Assembly (NCBI GenBank): GCA_964403545.1
Contig: CAYOGN010000255.1
Coordinates: forward strand, 1 to 31,166
DNA: 31,166 bases
DNA from: VYFG01 sp964403545
Lineage (GTDB): Bacteria; Pseudomonadota; Gammaproteobacteria; Arenicellales; Poriferihabitantaceae
Direction: 5' to 3'
Position numbers and translations under genes: made by a program. The notes beneath the pieces were generated by a model that had not been told where the DNA came from, did not search any database, and worked only from the letters and a program-made list of their open reading frames with translations. Positions 7,981 to 16,816 of this stretch are shown in pieces; position 1 is the first letter of the stretch, and every line of letters starts with the position of its first letter.

Positions 7981-8971
7981 TAAACTGGAGCGCAACTTCA
8001 TCAATAGTTACCAGGGTGGCTTCCCTCTGGTCGACCGCCCATTCAGGGCCATTGCCGGGCAACTGGATACCTCAGAAAGCATCATTATCGAGACAACTGG
8101 CCAATTACTCGAGAAAGGCCTGCTGTCGCGATTCGGGCCACTGTATGATGCAGTTCAGCTCGGTGGTGGATTAACCCTGGCTGCGCTCTGTGTGCCGGAG
8201 AACCGTTACCAGACGATCTCAAAGTTAGTTAATTCTTACCCTGAAGTCGCCCACAATTACCGCCGTGAGCATGAACTGAATATGTGGTTTGTGCTGGCAA
8301 CCAGAACGCCGGCAGAAATCGAAATCACCATTGAATCAATTGAGCAATCCACCGGACTCAAGGTGGTTAACTTTCCAAAACAAGAGGAATTTTACGTTGG
8401 TCTGTGGCTGGAAATTTCTCGCGATGGAAACATTACCACGGTTCCTCTTCCAACAACTGTAGCACCAGCGAAATCAATCGATCATAACGTTTACGCTACG
8501 GATCATCTTGACAGAGAAATTATTGCTGTATCTCAGGCCGGTTTAACCTTGAGCAGCACGCCTTATCATTATATTGCGGAGCAGGTGAATGCGCCTCCGG
8601 GGGTGGTGGTGGCCCGGCTGGAAAATATGCTATCCAACGGCATTATCCGGCGCATTGGTGCCGTACCTAATCACTATCGCCTCGGACTAAGAGCCAATGG
8701 TATGACAGTATGGGACGTTGCCGACAATCAGGCACAGGCACTTGGCAAAATCATTGGCCAGCTCGATTATGTCAGCCATTGTTATCTCCGCCCACGCAAC
8801 TTGCCAATGTGGGGTTATAACCTTTTTGCCATGGTGCATGGTCATAGTAAAGACGAAGTAGCCCGGAAAGCCCGACAGATTGAAATTATATTGGGCAGCA
8901 ATTGTAGCGCCCACACCACCTTGTTCAGTTCTGCCATTCTGAAGAAGACCGGCATGCGGCTGGCCGCGTAA
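7967..8971 (+). CDS. Siroheme decarboxylase, NirG-NirH fusion
   Basis: The 334-residue protein has two Lrp/AsnC-like halves. The first (about 5-150) contains GGFPLVDRPF, LLSRFGPLYDA and VAHNYRREHELNMWFVLA. The second (about 170-330) contains IRRIGAVPNHYRLG and HCYLRPRNLPMWGYNLFAMVHG. This matches a NirG part joined to a NirH part, partner of NirDL in the siroheme decarboxylase. The frame is open further upstream, but homology starts at the LERNFINSYQGGFPL segment, so I place the start at one of two adjacent ATGs (7967 or 7970); ATG 7943 is also possible. The overlap with nirDL is about 14 nt. In Pseudomonas aeruginosa the corresponding four genes are separate, so both pairs being fused is notable. 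Confidence 0.88.
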   Translation: MMLVSKLERNFINSYQGGFPLVDRPFRAIAGQLDTSESIIIETTGQLLEKGLLSRFGPLYDAVQLGGGLTLAALCVPENRYQTISKLVNSYPEVAHNYRREHELNMWFVLATRTPAEIEITIESIEQSTGLKVVNFPKQEEFYVGLWLEISRDGNITTVPLPTTVAPAKSIDHNVYATDHLDREIIAVSQAGLTLSSTPYHYIAEQVNAPPGVVVARLENMLSNGIIRRIGAVPNHYRLGLRANGMTVWDVADNQAQALGKIIGQLDYVSHCYLRPRNLPMWGYNLFAMVHGHSKDEVARKARQIEIILGSNCSAHTTLFSSAILKKTGMRLAA

Positions 8972-8993
8972 AATTTTCCCGAAGGAATAAAAA

Positions 8994-10232
8994 ATGTTCA
9001 GATTGAGTCAGTATCTACATGCGTTAAATGACGACAATGGAACCAGGCCTGTAGCAGGTTCTGTTGGCGGACCCGTACGACCCGCCAGGGGTCCCGTTGT
9101 CATCTGGAATCTTATCCGTCGTTGCAACCTGACCTGTAAGCACTGTTATGCCACTTCCGCTGACAAGGATTTTCCCGGCGAATTGAGCACCGATGAAATA
9201 TTCAGCGTGATGAACGATTTGCAAGCATTTGCGGTGCCGGTGTTGATTTTGTCCGGCGGCGAACCACTCATGCGTCCGGATATCTTTGAAATATCGCAAC
9301 ACGCCAAAGACATGGGGTTTTACGTTGGCTTGTCCAGTAACGGGACTCTGATCAACGAAGACAATATAGAGCAAATTGCCGAAATTGGTTACAACTATGT
9401 TGGTGTCAGCATTGATGGTATGGGCGAAACCCATGATGCATTCAGACGCAAACCGGGTTCGTTCGATCAGGCGTTGCGCGGTATTCGCCTGTGCCGGGAT
9501 GCCGGCATTAAAGTGGGCTTGCGCTTCACCCTGACCCAGGACAACCACCAGGACCTGCCCGACCTTTTGCAATTGATGGATGATGAAGACATCGATAAAT
9601 TTTACCTTTCACATTTGAACTATGCTGGCCGGGGCAACAAGAATCGCCGTACTGACCTGCAACACCAGATGACACGTGCAGCCATGGATCTGCTGATCGA
9701 TACTTGCTGGCAAGATGTGCAAAATCGCCGAAAGCGCGAATTTGTTACCGGCAACAATGACGCCGATGGTGCTTACCTGCTACTGTGGATCAGAAAAAAC
9801 ATGCCACAGCATGCCGACTATATTGAGTCTGTACTGACCCACTGGGGTGGAAACTCTTCCGGGGTAAACATATCCAACATTGACAACCTTGGCAATGTGC
9901 ATCCGGATACCATGTGGTGGGACTACACCATTGGCAATGTCAAACAGCGTCCTTTTTCAGACATCTGGATGGATACTTCAGATCCATTGATGGCGGGCCT
10001 TAAATTAAAATCACGCCCGGTGGAAGGGCGCTGCGCCAGCTGCCGGTATCTTCCGCTATGTGGTGGCAATACCCGTACACGCGCCTGGCAACTCAGCGGG
10101 AACTTCTGGGCTGAGGATCCCGGTTGTTACCTTGACAATGATGAAATCGGTGTCGATACCGCACTGGATCGCCTGCAATTGACACCCTGGTCGCGGCGAT
10201 CCTCGCGTGCGGTTTCCGTACCTGCACGCTGA
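8994..10232 (+). CDS. nirJ: Radical SAM protein NirJ, heme d1 biosynthesis
   Basis: The 412-residue protein carries the radical SAM cluster motif CNLTCKHC (Cys44, Cys48, Cys51), the SGGEP motif of the SAM-binding region, and a C-terminal Cys set (Cys347, Cys350, Cys356 in RCASCRYLPLCGG) for an auxiliary [4Fe-4S] cluster. NirJ removes the two propionate side chains of didecarboxysiroheme during introduction of the oxo groups of heme d1, in the cytoplasm. A good ribosome-binding site (AAGGA, 8982-8986) precedes the ATG. It is the last gene of the tightly packed nirE-to-nirJ series, 22 nt after nirGH. Confidence 0.93.
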   Translation: MFRLSQYLHALNDDNGTRPVAGSVGGPVRPARGPVVIWNLIRRCNLTCKHCYATSADKDFPGELSTDEIFSVMNDLQAFAVPVLILSGGEPLMRPDIFEISQHAKDMGFYVGLSSNGTLINEDNIEQIAEIGYNYVGVSIDGMGETHDAFRRKPGSFDQALRGIRLCRDAGIKVGLRFTLTQDNHQDLPDLLQLMDDEDIDKFYLSHLNYAGRGNKNRRTDLQHQMTRAAMDLLIDTCWQDVQNRRKREFVTGNNDADGAYLLLWIRKNMPQHADYIESVLTHWGGNSSGVNISNIDNLGNVHPDTMWWDYTIGNVKQRPFSDIWMDTSDPLMAGLKLKSRPVEGRCASCRYLPLCGGNTRTRAWQLSGNFWAEDPGCYLDNDEIGVDTALDRLQLTPWSRRSSRAVSVPAR

Positions 10233-10360
10233 GGTTACTTAATCTGCTATGCTTGATGGTGAAATGGCAGTTGGAAACACGCCGCGTAACATTCAGCTTT
10301 CTGCTTTAAAAAATAGCCAAATAATCTTTAACCCTGAAGTTGTAGCAGGTTTATATTGTC

Positions 10361-10801
10361 GTGACCCTCGATCAAGTAATCCCCTTCCTCCCCCATTTTC
10401 AGGCGGCGCTTAACACCGCGGCCACCTTATTTCTGACCACTGGCTTTTACTTTATCCGAATCGGGAATCGTTGCGCCCACCGAAACTGTATGATATCGGC
10501 ATTGGGCATCTCGGCCGTGTTCATGATTTCATACCTGACCTACCATGCCAGGGTCGGATATATGCCTTTCGCCGGTCAGGGAATGATCCGACCCGTTTAT
10601 TTTACCCTGCTTGCTTCCCATGTCATTCTCGCTGCCGCTATCGTACCCCTGGTATTGATCACGGTGGCCTATGCGGCCACAGGGAAGTTTGACAAACATC
10701 CTCGAATCGCCCATTGGACACTGCCCATATGGTTATACGTATCAGTTTCAGGCGTGGTGATTTACGTTCTCGGATTTCACCTCTATACTTCATCGGCATA
10801 A
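10361..10801 (+). CDS. DUF420 family integral membrane protein
   Basis: The 146-residue protein has four predicted membrane helices (roughly 12-29, 41-60, 78-104, 122-140) and the family's conserved His and Gly positions: HFQAALN near the start, FMISYLTYHARVG, the FAGQGMIRPVY segment and HPRIAHWTLPIWLYVSVSGV. It resembles DUF420 (YozB-like) proteins found near heme-copper oxidase and oxidase assembly genes; a precise function is not established. The start is a GTG with AGG about 10 nt upstream. It lies 128 nt after nirJ and is followed after 12 nt by a second small membrane protein, suggesting a membrane-associated accessory unit. Confidence 0.75.
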   Translation: MTLDQVIPFLPHFQAALNTAATLFLTTGFYFIRIGNRCAHRNCMISALGISAVFMISYLTYHARVGYMPFAGQGMIRPVYFTLLASHVILAAAIVPLVLITVAYAATGKFDKHPRIAHWTLPIWLYVSVSGVVIYVLGFHLYTSSA

Positions 10802-10813
10802 AAATAATCTCCT

Positions 10814-10996
10814 ATGATATTTATCTACTACACGACTGCGGGAATCATCCTCTACGTCGGATCAGACTGGATCCTTAACCGTATTGAAGCTTCCCGTGGC
10901 AAGCGCCTTGAAAATCGCTCGCTGGTATTTTTTGGAATTATTCTGATCCTGGCCGTGGGATCCTTCAAGATCATCGAATATCTGACCGGCACATAG
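10814..10996 (+). CDS. Small two-helix membrane protein, function unknown
   Basis: The 60-residue protein has two hydrophobic stretches (about 2-19 and 37-54) separated by a basic, Arg/Lys-rich loop (NRIEASRGKRLENR). I do not recognise a named family. It starts 12 nt after the DUF420 gene, within the same apparent transcription unit, so it is likely a partner of that protein. The short overlapping frames on the other strand show no protein-like features. Confidence 0.6.
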   Translation: MIFIYYTTAGIILYVGSDWILNRIEASRGKRLENRSLVFFGIILILAVGSFKIIEYLTGT

Positions 10997-11052
10997 AATC
11001 GAAAAAGATCCCTTTCAATCAACATTGTGATGCAGAGATTCTTCATTTTGGA

Positions 11053-11072
11053 GCGACCTGGAGGCAGGTCGT
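11053..11072 (+). promoter_or_regulatory. Hairpin presenting a Shine-Dalgarno sequence in its loop
   Basis: A perfect 7-bp stem (CGACCTG at 11054-11060, CAGGTCG at 11065-11071) encloses the tetraloop GAGG. GGAGG (11060-11064) stands 6 nt before an in-frame GTG at 11071. The stem includes the first base of that GTG. It may limit initiation at this upstream start of the thioredoxin-like gene, or it may be coincidental. Confidence 0.4.
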
Positions 11073-11130
11073 GAAATCAGTTGTTAGTGGAAAAGGACAG
11101 AAACGGTGCAATGAAATATTAGATATATAT

Positions 11131-11652
11131 ATGGCTTGGATACGAAATTTTCTTCTGGGATTTCTCCTGGTAACCAACCTGACCGCGACTTCATTTGCCG
11201 GCACAACCGGTGAGGTCAAGACGGGTGATTATCTGCGCGAGGCAACACTGATTGGATTGAACACGAAAACGAAAATGTTTTCTGATTTCAAGGGCAAGCC
11301 ACTGATCATCAATGTCTGGGCCAGTTGGTGCGGTCCTTGCCGGATCGAAATGGATTCCCTTGAGCGGTTGGCATTCCAGCACAATAAAGATTTCAACGTC
11401 ATCGGCATTTCGACCGACGACTACCGCGATAAGGCCAAGGCTTTCATCCAGGAAACAGAAATTACCTTTGAGAATTTTCTCGACAGCAAGCTGCTACTGG
11501 AAAATATGCTGGGTGCCAATACAATCCCACTGACTGTTTTTGTCGACGCTCACGGCCGCGTGTTGGGAAAAGTCAGAGGGGCATACGAGTGGGATAGCCA
11601 GAACGCCATCGACGCGATCAGGAATGTGTTTGATATCATGTTGACGAATTAA
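11131..11652 (+). CDS. TlpA-like periplasmic thioredoxin-fold protein
   Basis: The 173-residue protein has a signal peptide or anchor (hydrophobic 7-20, cleavage region SFAG) and a thioredoxin fold with the redox motif WCGPC (Cys67, Cys70). The IPLTVFVDAHGRVLG segment contains the cis-Pro typical of TlpA/ResA proteins. Such proteins reduce disulfides in apocytochromes or copper-binding subunits in the periplasm, which fits a locus rich in c-type cytochromes and copper proteins. The start is uncertain. The ATG at 11131 gives a normal signal peptide but has no ribosome-binding site. A GTG at 11071 has an excellent one, but would add 20 residues before the hydrophobic core. Confidence 0.82.
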   Translation: MAWIRNFLLGFLLVTNLTATSFAGTTGEVKTGDYLREATLIGLNTKTKMFSDFKGKPLIINVWASWCGPCRIEMDSLERLAFQHNKDFNVIGISTDDYRDKAKAFIQETEITFENFLDSKLLLENMLGANTIPLTVFVDAHGRVLGKVRGAYEWDSQNAIDAIRNVFDIMLTN

Positions 11653-11960
11653 TCAAGGTTCCAAATTCCTGGGAGAGTTATTGGACTGGGTCGGGTGAGG
11701 GGCTTACAGATCGAAATGTTCAGTTTATTGACTTGCACCAACCGAGGATATTCAGGCGATGAACATTCTTTAAATTTGAATCAAAATATGCAGGTTTTTA
11801 GCGGGGAACCAATCTAACCAAATTCAATTTTGACGGCCACCAAAGAGACCTGAATCAAAATTTATAAAGCGAATCCCTTTCGTTGCATTGCCGGATGCGT
11901 AGATTTTGTTCTGATGCCAGATGGTATAGACTACATTTTCGTTAAATCGCAATTGAATAG
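11653..11960. other. 308-nt intergenic region
   Basis: No convincing gene or RNA is visible. The 11-base string TGAATCAAAAT occurs twice in the same orientation (11777-11787 and 11851-11861), 74 nt apart, upstream of the solute-binding protein gene. These could be operator half-sites or chance in AT-rich DNA. A TTGACT at about 11733 is not followed by a good -10 at standard spacing. Confidence 0.3.
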
Positions 11961-13295
11961 ATGGCTATTTTTGAGAAACCTACTGGTAAGGATACGCAAC
12001 GTAGACGCCTCATTAGGGCGGCATTTTCTGCATCTTTGGTGGCTGGCTTGTCACCTGCAATAATTCCAAATCTGGCAAGGGCACAACAGAAAACACTCCG
12101 GATCATGCGGTGGAAAAACTTTGTCCCTGGTTTTGAGGATTGGTTCAACGAAACTTTTGTCAAAGAGTGGGGGGAGGAAAACGACACCAGGGTAATTATC
12201 GACAATGTAGGTCTCGGTGATATTAACAACCTGGCTGCGGCTGAAGTGGAAGCCCGGGAAGGACATGATCTCGTGCTGTTTTTAGCTTCGCGCGCGGCTC
12301 TGGAAGACCATGTAATCGATCACCGAGAGGTCTTTGAAGAATGTAAACATCTCTATGGCGATGTCTCCGATTTTGTTCTTCGCAGTTGCTACAATCCTCG
12401 CACAGATAAATACCATGGTTTTTGTGAAAGTTATGCCCCAACGGTCCTGACTTATCGAAAAGACCTCTGGGATGGCGTCGGACAGGCCCCCACAACATGG
12501 GAGGCTATTCGCAAAGGTGGGCGTACCATCAAATTACTGCACGAAATTCCAATTGGAATCAGTCTTGCGAACGAGCACAACAGCGAACATAGCATGCGCG
12601 CAATAATGTACGCATTCGGCGCCGCAATACAGGACGAATATGGTAATCCCGCCCTTGATTCCAGGGAAACTTTAGAGGCACTGAAATTCAGCAAAGCCCT
12701 TTATGAAGAGGCGATGACGCCGGAAGTCCTGACCTGGAGTCCTCCGTCAAATAACCGACTCATGCTGTCCGGTGGAGGCTCGTTGACCCTGGATACAATG
12801 TCCATAATACGGGCTGCGGAGAACAAATTGCTGCCTGTAAATGAAAATCTGGCACTGGAAACCTTGCCAGAGGGCCCAGCTGGCAAAATCGGCCCGATGT
12901 TTGCTACCAACACCTACGTGATTTGGCGCTTTAGCAGAAATCCTGACGGCGCCAAGAAATTTCTGGTGGACTACATAGGCAGGTTCCACGAAGGATTTCT
13001 TGCCAGTGGATTTCAGAATATGCCGAGTTTCCCGGGATCAGTGCCTGGCCTCACAGAGATCATTGATTCTAATGCAAGATATCGTGTACTCGCTGATGTT
13101 CCGGTCACCATGGCCAATCTCGGGAGTCCTGGTTACTCCAACGCGGCCACAGACGAAGTGCGAGGCGAGAGGATTATCTCGAAGATGTTTGCTCGTGCTG
13201 CCACTGGTTTATCTACACCTGAAGAAGCGCTCGATCAGGCCCATAAAGCCATTGAACCCATTTTCAACAAATGGCGCGTAGCTGGCAAAATATAG
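11961..13295 (+). CDS. Tat-exported extracellular solute-binding protein (ABC family 1-like), orphan
   Basis: The 444-residue protein begins with a twin-arginine-like signal (QRRRLIRAAF near residues 13-22, hydrophobic stretch, cleavage likely after ARA at about 41). The mature part resembles family 1 periplasmic solute-binding proteins (RIMRWKNFVPGFEDWF, then the typical DLVLFLAS and YAPTVLTYRKDLWD segments). These bind sugars or other small molecules for ABC importers. No permease or ATPase gene is adjacent. Instead a membrane-bound adenylate cyclase starts 15 nt downstream, so this protein may act as a sensor lobe rather than as a transporter component. The ligand cannot be told from sequence. 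Confidence 0.82.
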   Translation: MAIFEKPTGKDTQRRRLIRAAFSASLVAGLSPAIIPNLARAQQKTLRIMRWKNFVPGFEDWFNETFVKEWGEENDTRVIIDNVGLGDINNLAAAEVEAREGHDLVLFLASRAALEDHVIDHREVFEECKHLYGDVSDFVLRSCYNPRTDKYHGFCESYAPTVLTYRKDLWDGVGQAPTTWEAIRKGGRTIKLLHEIPIGISLANEHNSEHSMRAIMYAFGAAIQDEYGNPALDSRETLEALKFSKALYEEAMTPEVLTWSPPSNNRLMLSGGGSLTLDTMSIIRAAENKLLPVNENLALETLPEGPAGKIGPMFATNTYVIWRFSRNPDGAKKFLVDYIGRFHEGFLASGFQNMPSFPGSVPGLTEIIDSNARYRVLADVPVTMANLGSPGYSNAATDEVRGERIISKMFARAATGLSTPEEALDQAHKAIEPIFNKWRVAGKI

Positions 13296-13310
13296 ACAAG
13301 AACCGATTTT

Positions 13311-15371
13311 ATGCGCATCCGGAACAAACTCCTTCTGGCAATGGGCGTTCCAGTGGGATTACTTATTACCCAGGTTGTGTTGGTAAACGTATATATTCGT
13401 GAGTTGCAGTCGGCGGTGGACTTCATCGCTTCGGCCCACAAAGTGATTGAAGCGGATTTTATTTCTGCTGATCTCATCGACTCAATGCGCGAAGAGGTCA
13501 AACAGCTCCCATCACGATATGTAACAACACAGACTGAGACAAACAATGTTGCCCCCGCATTACGTCCCCAATGGAAAGCGTTGGCATCTCATATTCAAGA
13601 CGTAGCTACATCAGACGCGACCCGGACAATTGAGCCCGAAACCCTTGACAATGTGATCCAGACCTTCAATAAGGTATCTGTGGAATATGAGCAGACCGAA
13701 AAGATCGTAGCCAATAGCCAAACCGATCTCGACACCCTGATAGAACGCGCAATTTTTATCGAAAAAGCCCTGGGAGAATTATCGATAGCACTGAAGACGT
13801 TAGCGCTCGAGCTTAGAAAACAGCTTCAGATAGCCGTCGACCGGGAAAAAGAAATCCATAACAGACCAGTAATCGCTGGCATTGTCATGGGCGGCCTTGC
13901 AGTGCTCCTGCTCCTCGTTTTTACATGGCTATATGTAGATCGCTACTTCGTGGCTAAATTAACGGCTCTCAGCAAAAGCATGCTAGCCATTGCAGGTGGA
14001 AAGTTACTTACAGTGCTACCAACTTCCAGCGGCAACGATGAAATTAGCGAAATGGCCGAAGCATTGACCACATTCCGCGACACCGCGGTTGAGATCGAGG
14101 AAAACAACCTTCGAGAAATTGCCGAGGCGAGGCAGCGATTAATCGATGCCATCGAAAGTATCTCGGAGGGATTTTCCCTTTATGATCAGGAAGACCGGCT
14201 TGTATTATCGAACATGCGTTATAAAACTCTTTTGTATCCGGGGATGGAAGACACAATCAAACCAGGTATTCTATTCGCTGAAGTTATTCAAAATGCAGCG
14301 CAAGCAGGCCTGGTAGAAGAAGCGGTTGGCCGAGTTGACGAATGGATAGCTGAACGGTTGGAAAGACATCAAAATCCGAGCAGCACCTTCGTTCAGCGCC
14401 GAAGTGATGATCGCTGGATCGAAGTCACAGAATATAAAACGACAGACAGGGAGACCGTGGCAATCTATGCAGATATAACCAATCAAAAACAGTCCGAATT
14501 GGTGCTACTTGAAGAAAAGCGTCGAGCAGAAGAAGCGAACGAGCTAGTCACAGAAAAAAATATCATGCTGGAGTCTTTGTCTGCAAAGCTTTCAAAATAC
14601 CTCTCGCCCCAAGTCTTTTCATCAATCTTTAGCGGACACCAGAGCGTTGAGATTGCAAGTAAACGGAAGAAATTGACAGTGATGTTTTCCGACATCGCCG
14701 GGTTTACCGAAACCGCTGACAAGTTGGAATCAGAGGAACTCACCAACCTGCTCAATAACTACTTAACCGAGATGTCCAACATAGCACTAGAGCATGGCGC
14801 CACCATCGACAAGTACATTGGCGATGCCATCATGATATTTTTTGGGGATCCGGAAACCAGGGGAGAAAAAAAGGACGCAATGACCTGTGTAAATATGGCA
14901 ATTGAGATGCAGCGACGAATGCAAGTGCTCCAGCAGGAGTGGCGCGATCGAGGGTTGGAAAACCCATTCCAGTTACGCATAGGGATAAACACCGGATACT
15001 GCACTGTTGGAAATTTTGGAAGCGAGGATCGCATGGACTACACCATTATTGGCAATGAAGTGAATTTGGCAGCACGACTACAATCAGCAGCCAGTCTCGG
15101 AGGTATATTAATCGCCCATGAAACTTATGCTTTAATCAACGACACATTATTGGCAGAAGAGCAACCCCCGATTACTGTAAAAGGATTTAATGAGCCTGTA
15201 CGAAATTATAAAATTATTGATCACCTGGTCAATTTGCAAGACTCAACCAGGGTTTTACGCTTGAACGAAAACGGCATTCGCGTCACTCTTGATTTGGATA
15301 ATATAACGAATACAGACAAAGCGAAAACAATCAAAACCGTCAATCATCTTCTTACAATGCTGAAGAAGTGA
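13311..15371 (+). CDS. Membrane-bound class III adenylate cyclase with HAMP and PAS-like domains
   Basis: The 686-residue protein has a membrane helix at about 7-28, a periplasmic sensor region of about 155 residues, a second helix (about 188-208), a HAMP-like segment (to about 260), a PAS-like domain (about 275-390), a coiled linker and a class III cyclase domain (about 450-640). Metal-binding Asp residues are seen in VMFSDIAGF and KYIGDAIMIF. The MDYTIIGNEVNLAARLQ segment carries the Asp of adenylate cyclases and the catalytic Asn/Arg. The product is therefore predicted to be cyclic AMP. The gene follows the orphan solute-binding protein by 15 nt, suggesting that ligand-loaded binding protein controls the cyclase. 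A CRP-like effector was not found in the window. Confidence 0.88.
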   Translation: MRIRNKLLLAMGVPVGLLITQVVLVNVYIRELQSAVDFIASAHKVIEADFISADLIDSMREEVKQLPSRYVTTQTETNNVAPALRPQWKALASHIQDVATSDATRTIEPETLDNVIQTFNKVSVEYEQTEKIVANSQTDLDTLIERAIFIEKALGELSIALKTLALELRKQLQIAVDREKEIHNRPVIAGIVMGGLAVLLLLVFTWLYVDRYFVAKLTALSKSMLAIAGGKLLTVLPTSSGNDEISEMAEALTTFRDTAVEIEENNLREIAEARQRLIDAIESISEGFSLYDQEDRLVLSNMRYKTLLYPGMEDTIKPGILFAEVIQNAAQAGLVEEAVGRVDEWIAERLERHQNPSSTFVQRRSDDRWIEVTEYKTTDRETVAIYADITNQKQSELVLLEEKRRAEEANELVTEKNIMLESLSAKLSKYLSPQVFSSIFSGHQSVEIASKRKKLTVMFSDIAGFTETADKLESEELTNLLNNYLTEMSNIALEHGATIDKYIGDAIMIFFGDPETRGEKKDAMTCVNMAIEMQRRMQVLQQEWRDRGLENPFQLRIGINTGYCTVGNFGSEDRMDYTIIGNEVNLAARLQSAASLGGILIAHETYALINDTLLAEEQPPITVKGFNEPVRNYKIIDHLVNLQDSTRVLRLNENGIRVTLDLDNITNTDKAKTIKTVNHLLTMLKK

Positions 15372-15477
15372 GATTGTAAAAATCGCCCGTAATTTTATGT
15401 GGTTGTATCTTGAAAATTATAGCGCGTACAATCCCCTGACTCATTGATTTATAGAAATCTCAATTCACCAAAATATA

Positions 15478-15491
15478 GATGCATTTGCATC
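15478..15491. repeat. Short inverted repeat GATGCA-TT-TGCATC
   Basis: Two perfect 6-base arms separated by TT lie between the convergent cyclase and SEC-C genes. No T-run follows, so it is a poor terminator. It could be a protein-binding site or chance. Confidence 0.3.
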
Positions 15492-15568
15492 TCATTGCTT
15501 TATGTATTTAAGCAGATAGACAGAGCTGTTTCCTCCTAAGTGGCGAGTCAGTCCCGTCTCGGCAATTA

Positions 15569-16552
15569 CTAAACAGAAAACTGTACTACTTTATTCAGCA
15601 ATGGCAATTTTCTAATTCGATATTTTCGTACGACAGACTTATCATTGGGTATTTCCTCAATACTGGCCAAACCCATAAAGTGTAAAAATCGATCCAAAGC
15701 TCTTGATTTGAAACATACCCGAACCTGATCTTCGGCACTCATATAGGTCCTGGGAATTGCTTCATCTACAACCATAGGAAATGCCTGTAAAAAATAATCT
15801 TCATAATTTAAAAATGGCTTCCAGTTGTTACCGTGGAGGTTTAGTAAATACATGGAAAACAGAAAGGAATGCTGTATAAACGGAACATCATCAAATCCAT
15901 CCCGGTAACCCCAGTTAAATTTTCTGCAATAGATCTTGAGTAATGTAGGGTATATCCCCGCTAACCCTGCTTTTCTGACTAACTGCTGGAACTTTTTTGT
16001 TAAAAAGAACCTTCCTTTTGTTTTTCTGAGGAATCCCGACAGTTCCAGCACAATTCTGGTGACATGTAAATCGCCAAAATCATCTTCTTTGTTAATTTTC
16101 ATCCAATGCGGGTAACCATTCAAGGGCCAATGCCGCCGGTAGTCAACAATTGCATCTTTGCAGAGTTTTTGCGGTAGATTGCCTTTAACCGTTGCTTTCA
16201 GACCTTTTTCATCGATGGCATCCGCGATCCATTGGACCAAAGTCAGTACGGGAGCTTCAGGTTCGATGGGGAGTATTTCTGGAAAACTAAAGAACTCTGG
16301 CGACTCAAATGGAAAATGCAGCATTCGATGCACCTGCTCTGATGTCAGTCCGTGGAAATCATCCTGGGGTTGTTGATTTCGCTGTTGCATGAACTGATTG
16401 GCTAATGCCTGCATTTCTTCAAGAGAGTTAAATTCTTGCCCTGCAAGCAGGTCTGTAAAACCGTCGCTAGCGACGGAAGCCGATGATAAACAGCAGCGTT
16501 TGTATTTTTTACCGCTACCACAGGGGCAGAGATCATTACGTCCAGTATTCAT
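15569..16552 (-). CDS. SEC-C motif protein, function unknown
   Basis: The 327-residue protein opens with a zinc-binding SEC-C motif (CPCGSGKKYKRCC, residues 9-21), the same type found at the C-terminus of SecA. The rest (about 95-320) is a soluble alpha-rich region with no motif I recognise; it is rich in Phe, Trp and Tyr. It could be a nucleic-acid- or protein-binding accessory factor, but no specific role can be given. It stands alone: convergent with the cyclase gene (197 nt apart) and separated by 264 nt from the oxidase-type operon upstream, though on the same strand. Confidence 0.75.
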   Translation of the reverse strand: MNTGRNDLCPCGSGKKYKRCCLSSASVASDGFTDLLAGQEFNSLEEMQALANQFMQQRNQQPQDDFHGLTSEQVHRMLHFPFESPEFFSFPEILPIEPEAPVLTLVQWIADAIDEKGLKATVKGNLPQKLCKDAIVDYRRHWPLNGYPHWMKINKEDDFGDLHVTRIVLELSGFLRKTKGRFFLTKKFQQLVRKAGLAGIYPTLLKIYCRKFNWGYRDGFDDVPFIQHSFLFSMYLLNLHGNNWKPFLNYEDYFLQAFPMVVDEAIPRTYMSAEDQVRVCFKSRALDRFLHFMGLASIEEIPNDKSVVRKYRIRKLPLLNKVVQFSV

Positions 16553-16816
16553 TTAAGGTTATCTAAACAGTTGTCTGAATTTACTCTTGGAATATTACAT
16601 CATCGGACTAATAAACTCTGCAATTGGTTATGTAATTCAAAGAACATAACTGCGATGCCGAACCAAAAACAGGGGTCTATATTTATGTTGAAGATGGTGA
16701 TTCTGAATAAAGCTTCCAAGTAACTTAAACGAAAGTGAGTGATTTTTTGTTGTAGGAGTTACTTTCCGATGTGGGCGCGCGGAGCGAGCTGGGACGCTTA
16801 CCTATCCGAAATATTT

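Noticed and set aside
9024..9572. Open frame of 182 codons on the - strand
   Set aside because: It is antisense to nirJ and shows no protein family features.
15215..15230. TTGAT...GTCAA palindrome
   Set aside because: It lies inside the adenylate cyclase coding region and has a 6-base spacer, so it does not fit an FNR site.
16553..16816. Possible gene in the gap between the SEC-C gene and the operon end
   Set aside because: A + strand frame from 16739 exists but is antisense to the 170-residue protein gene, and it has no signal or motif.
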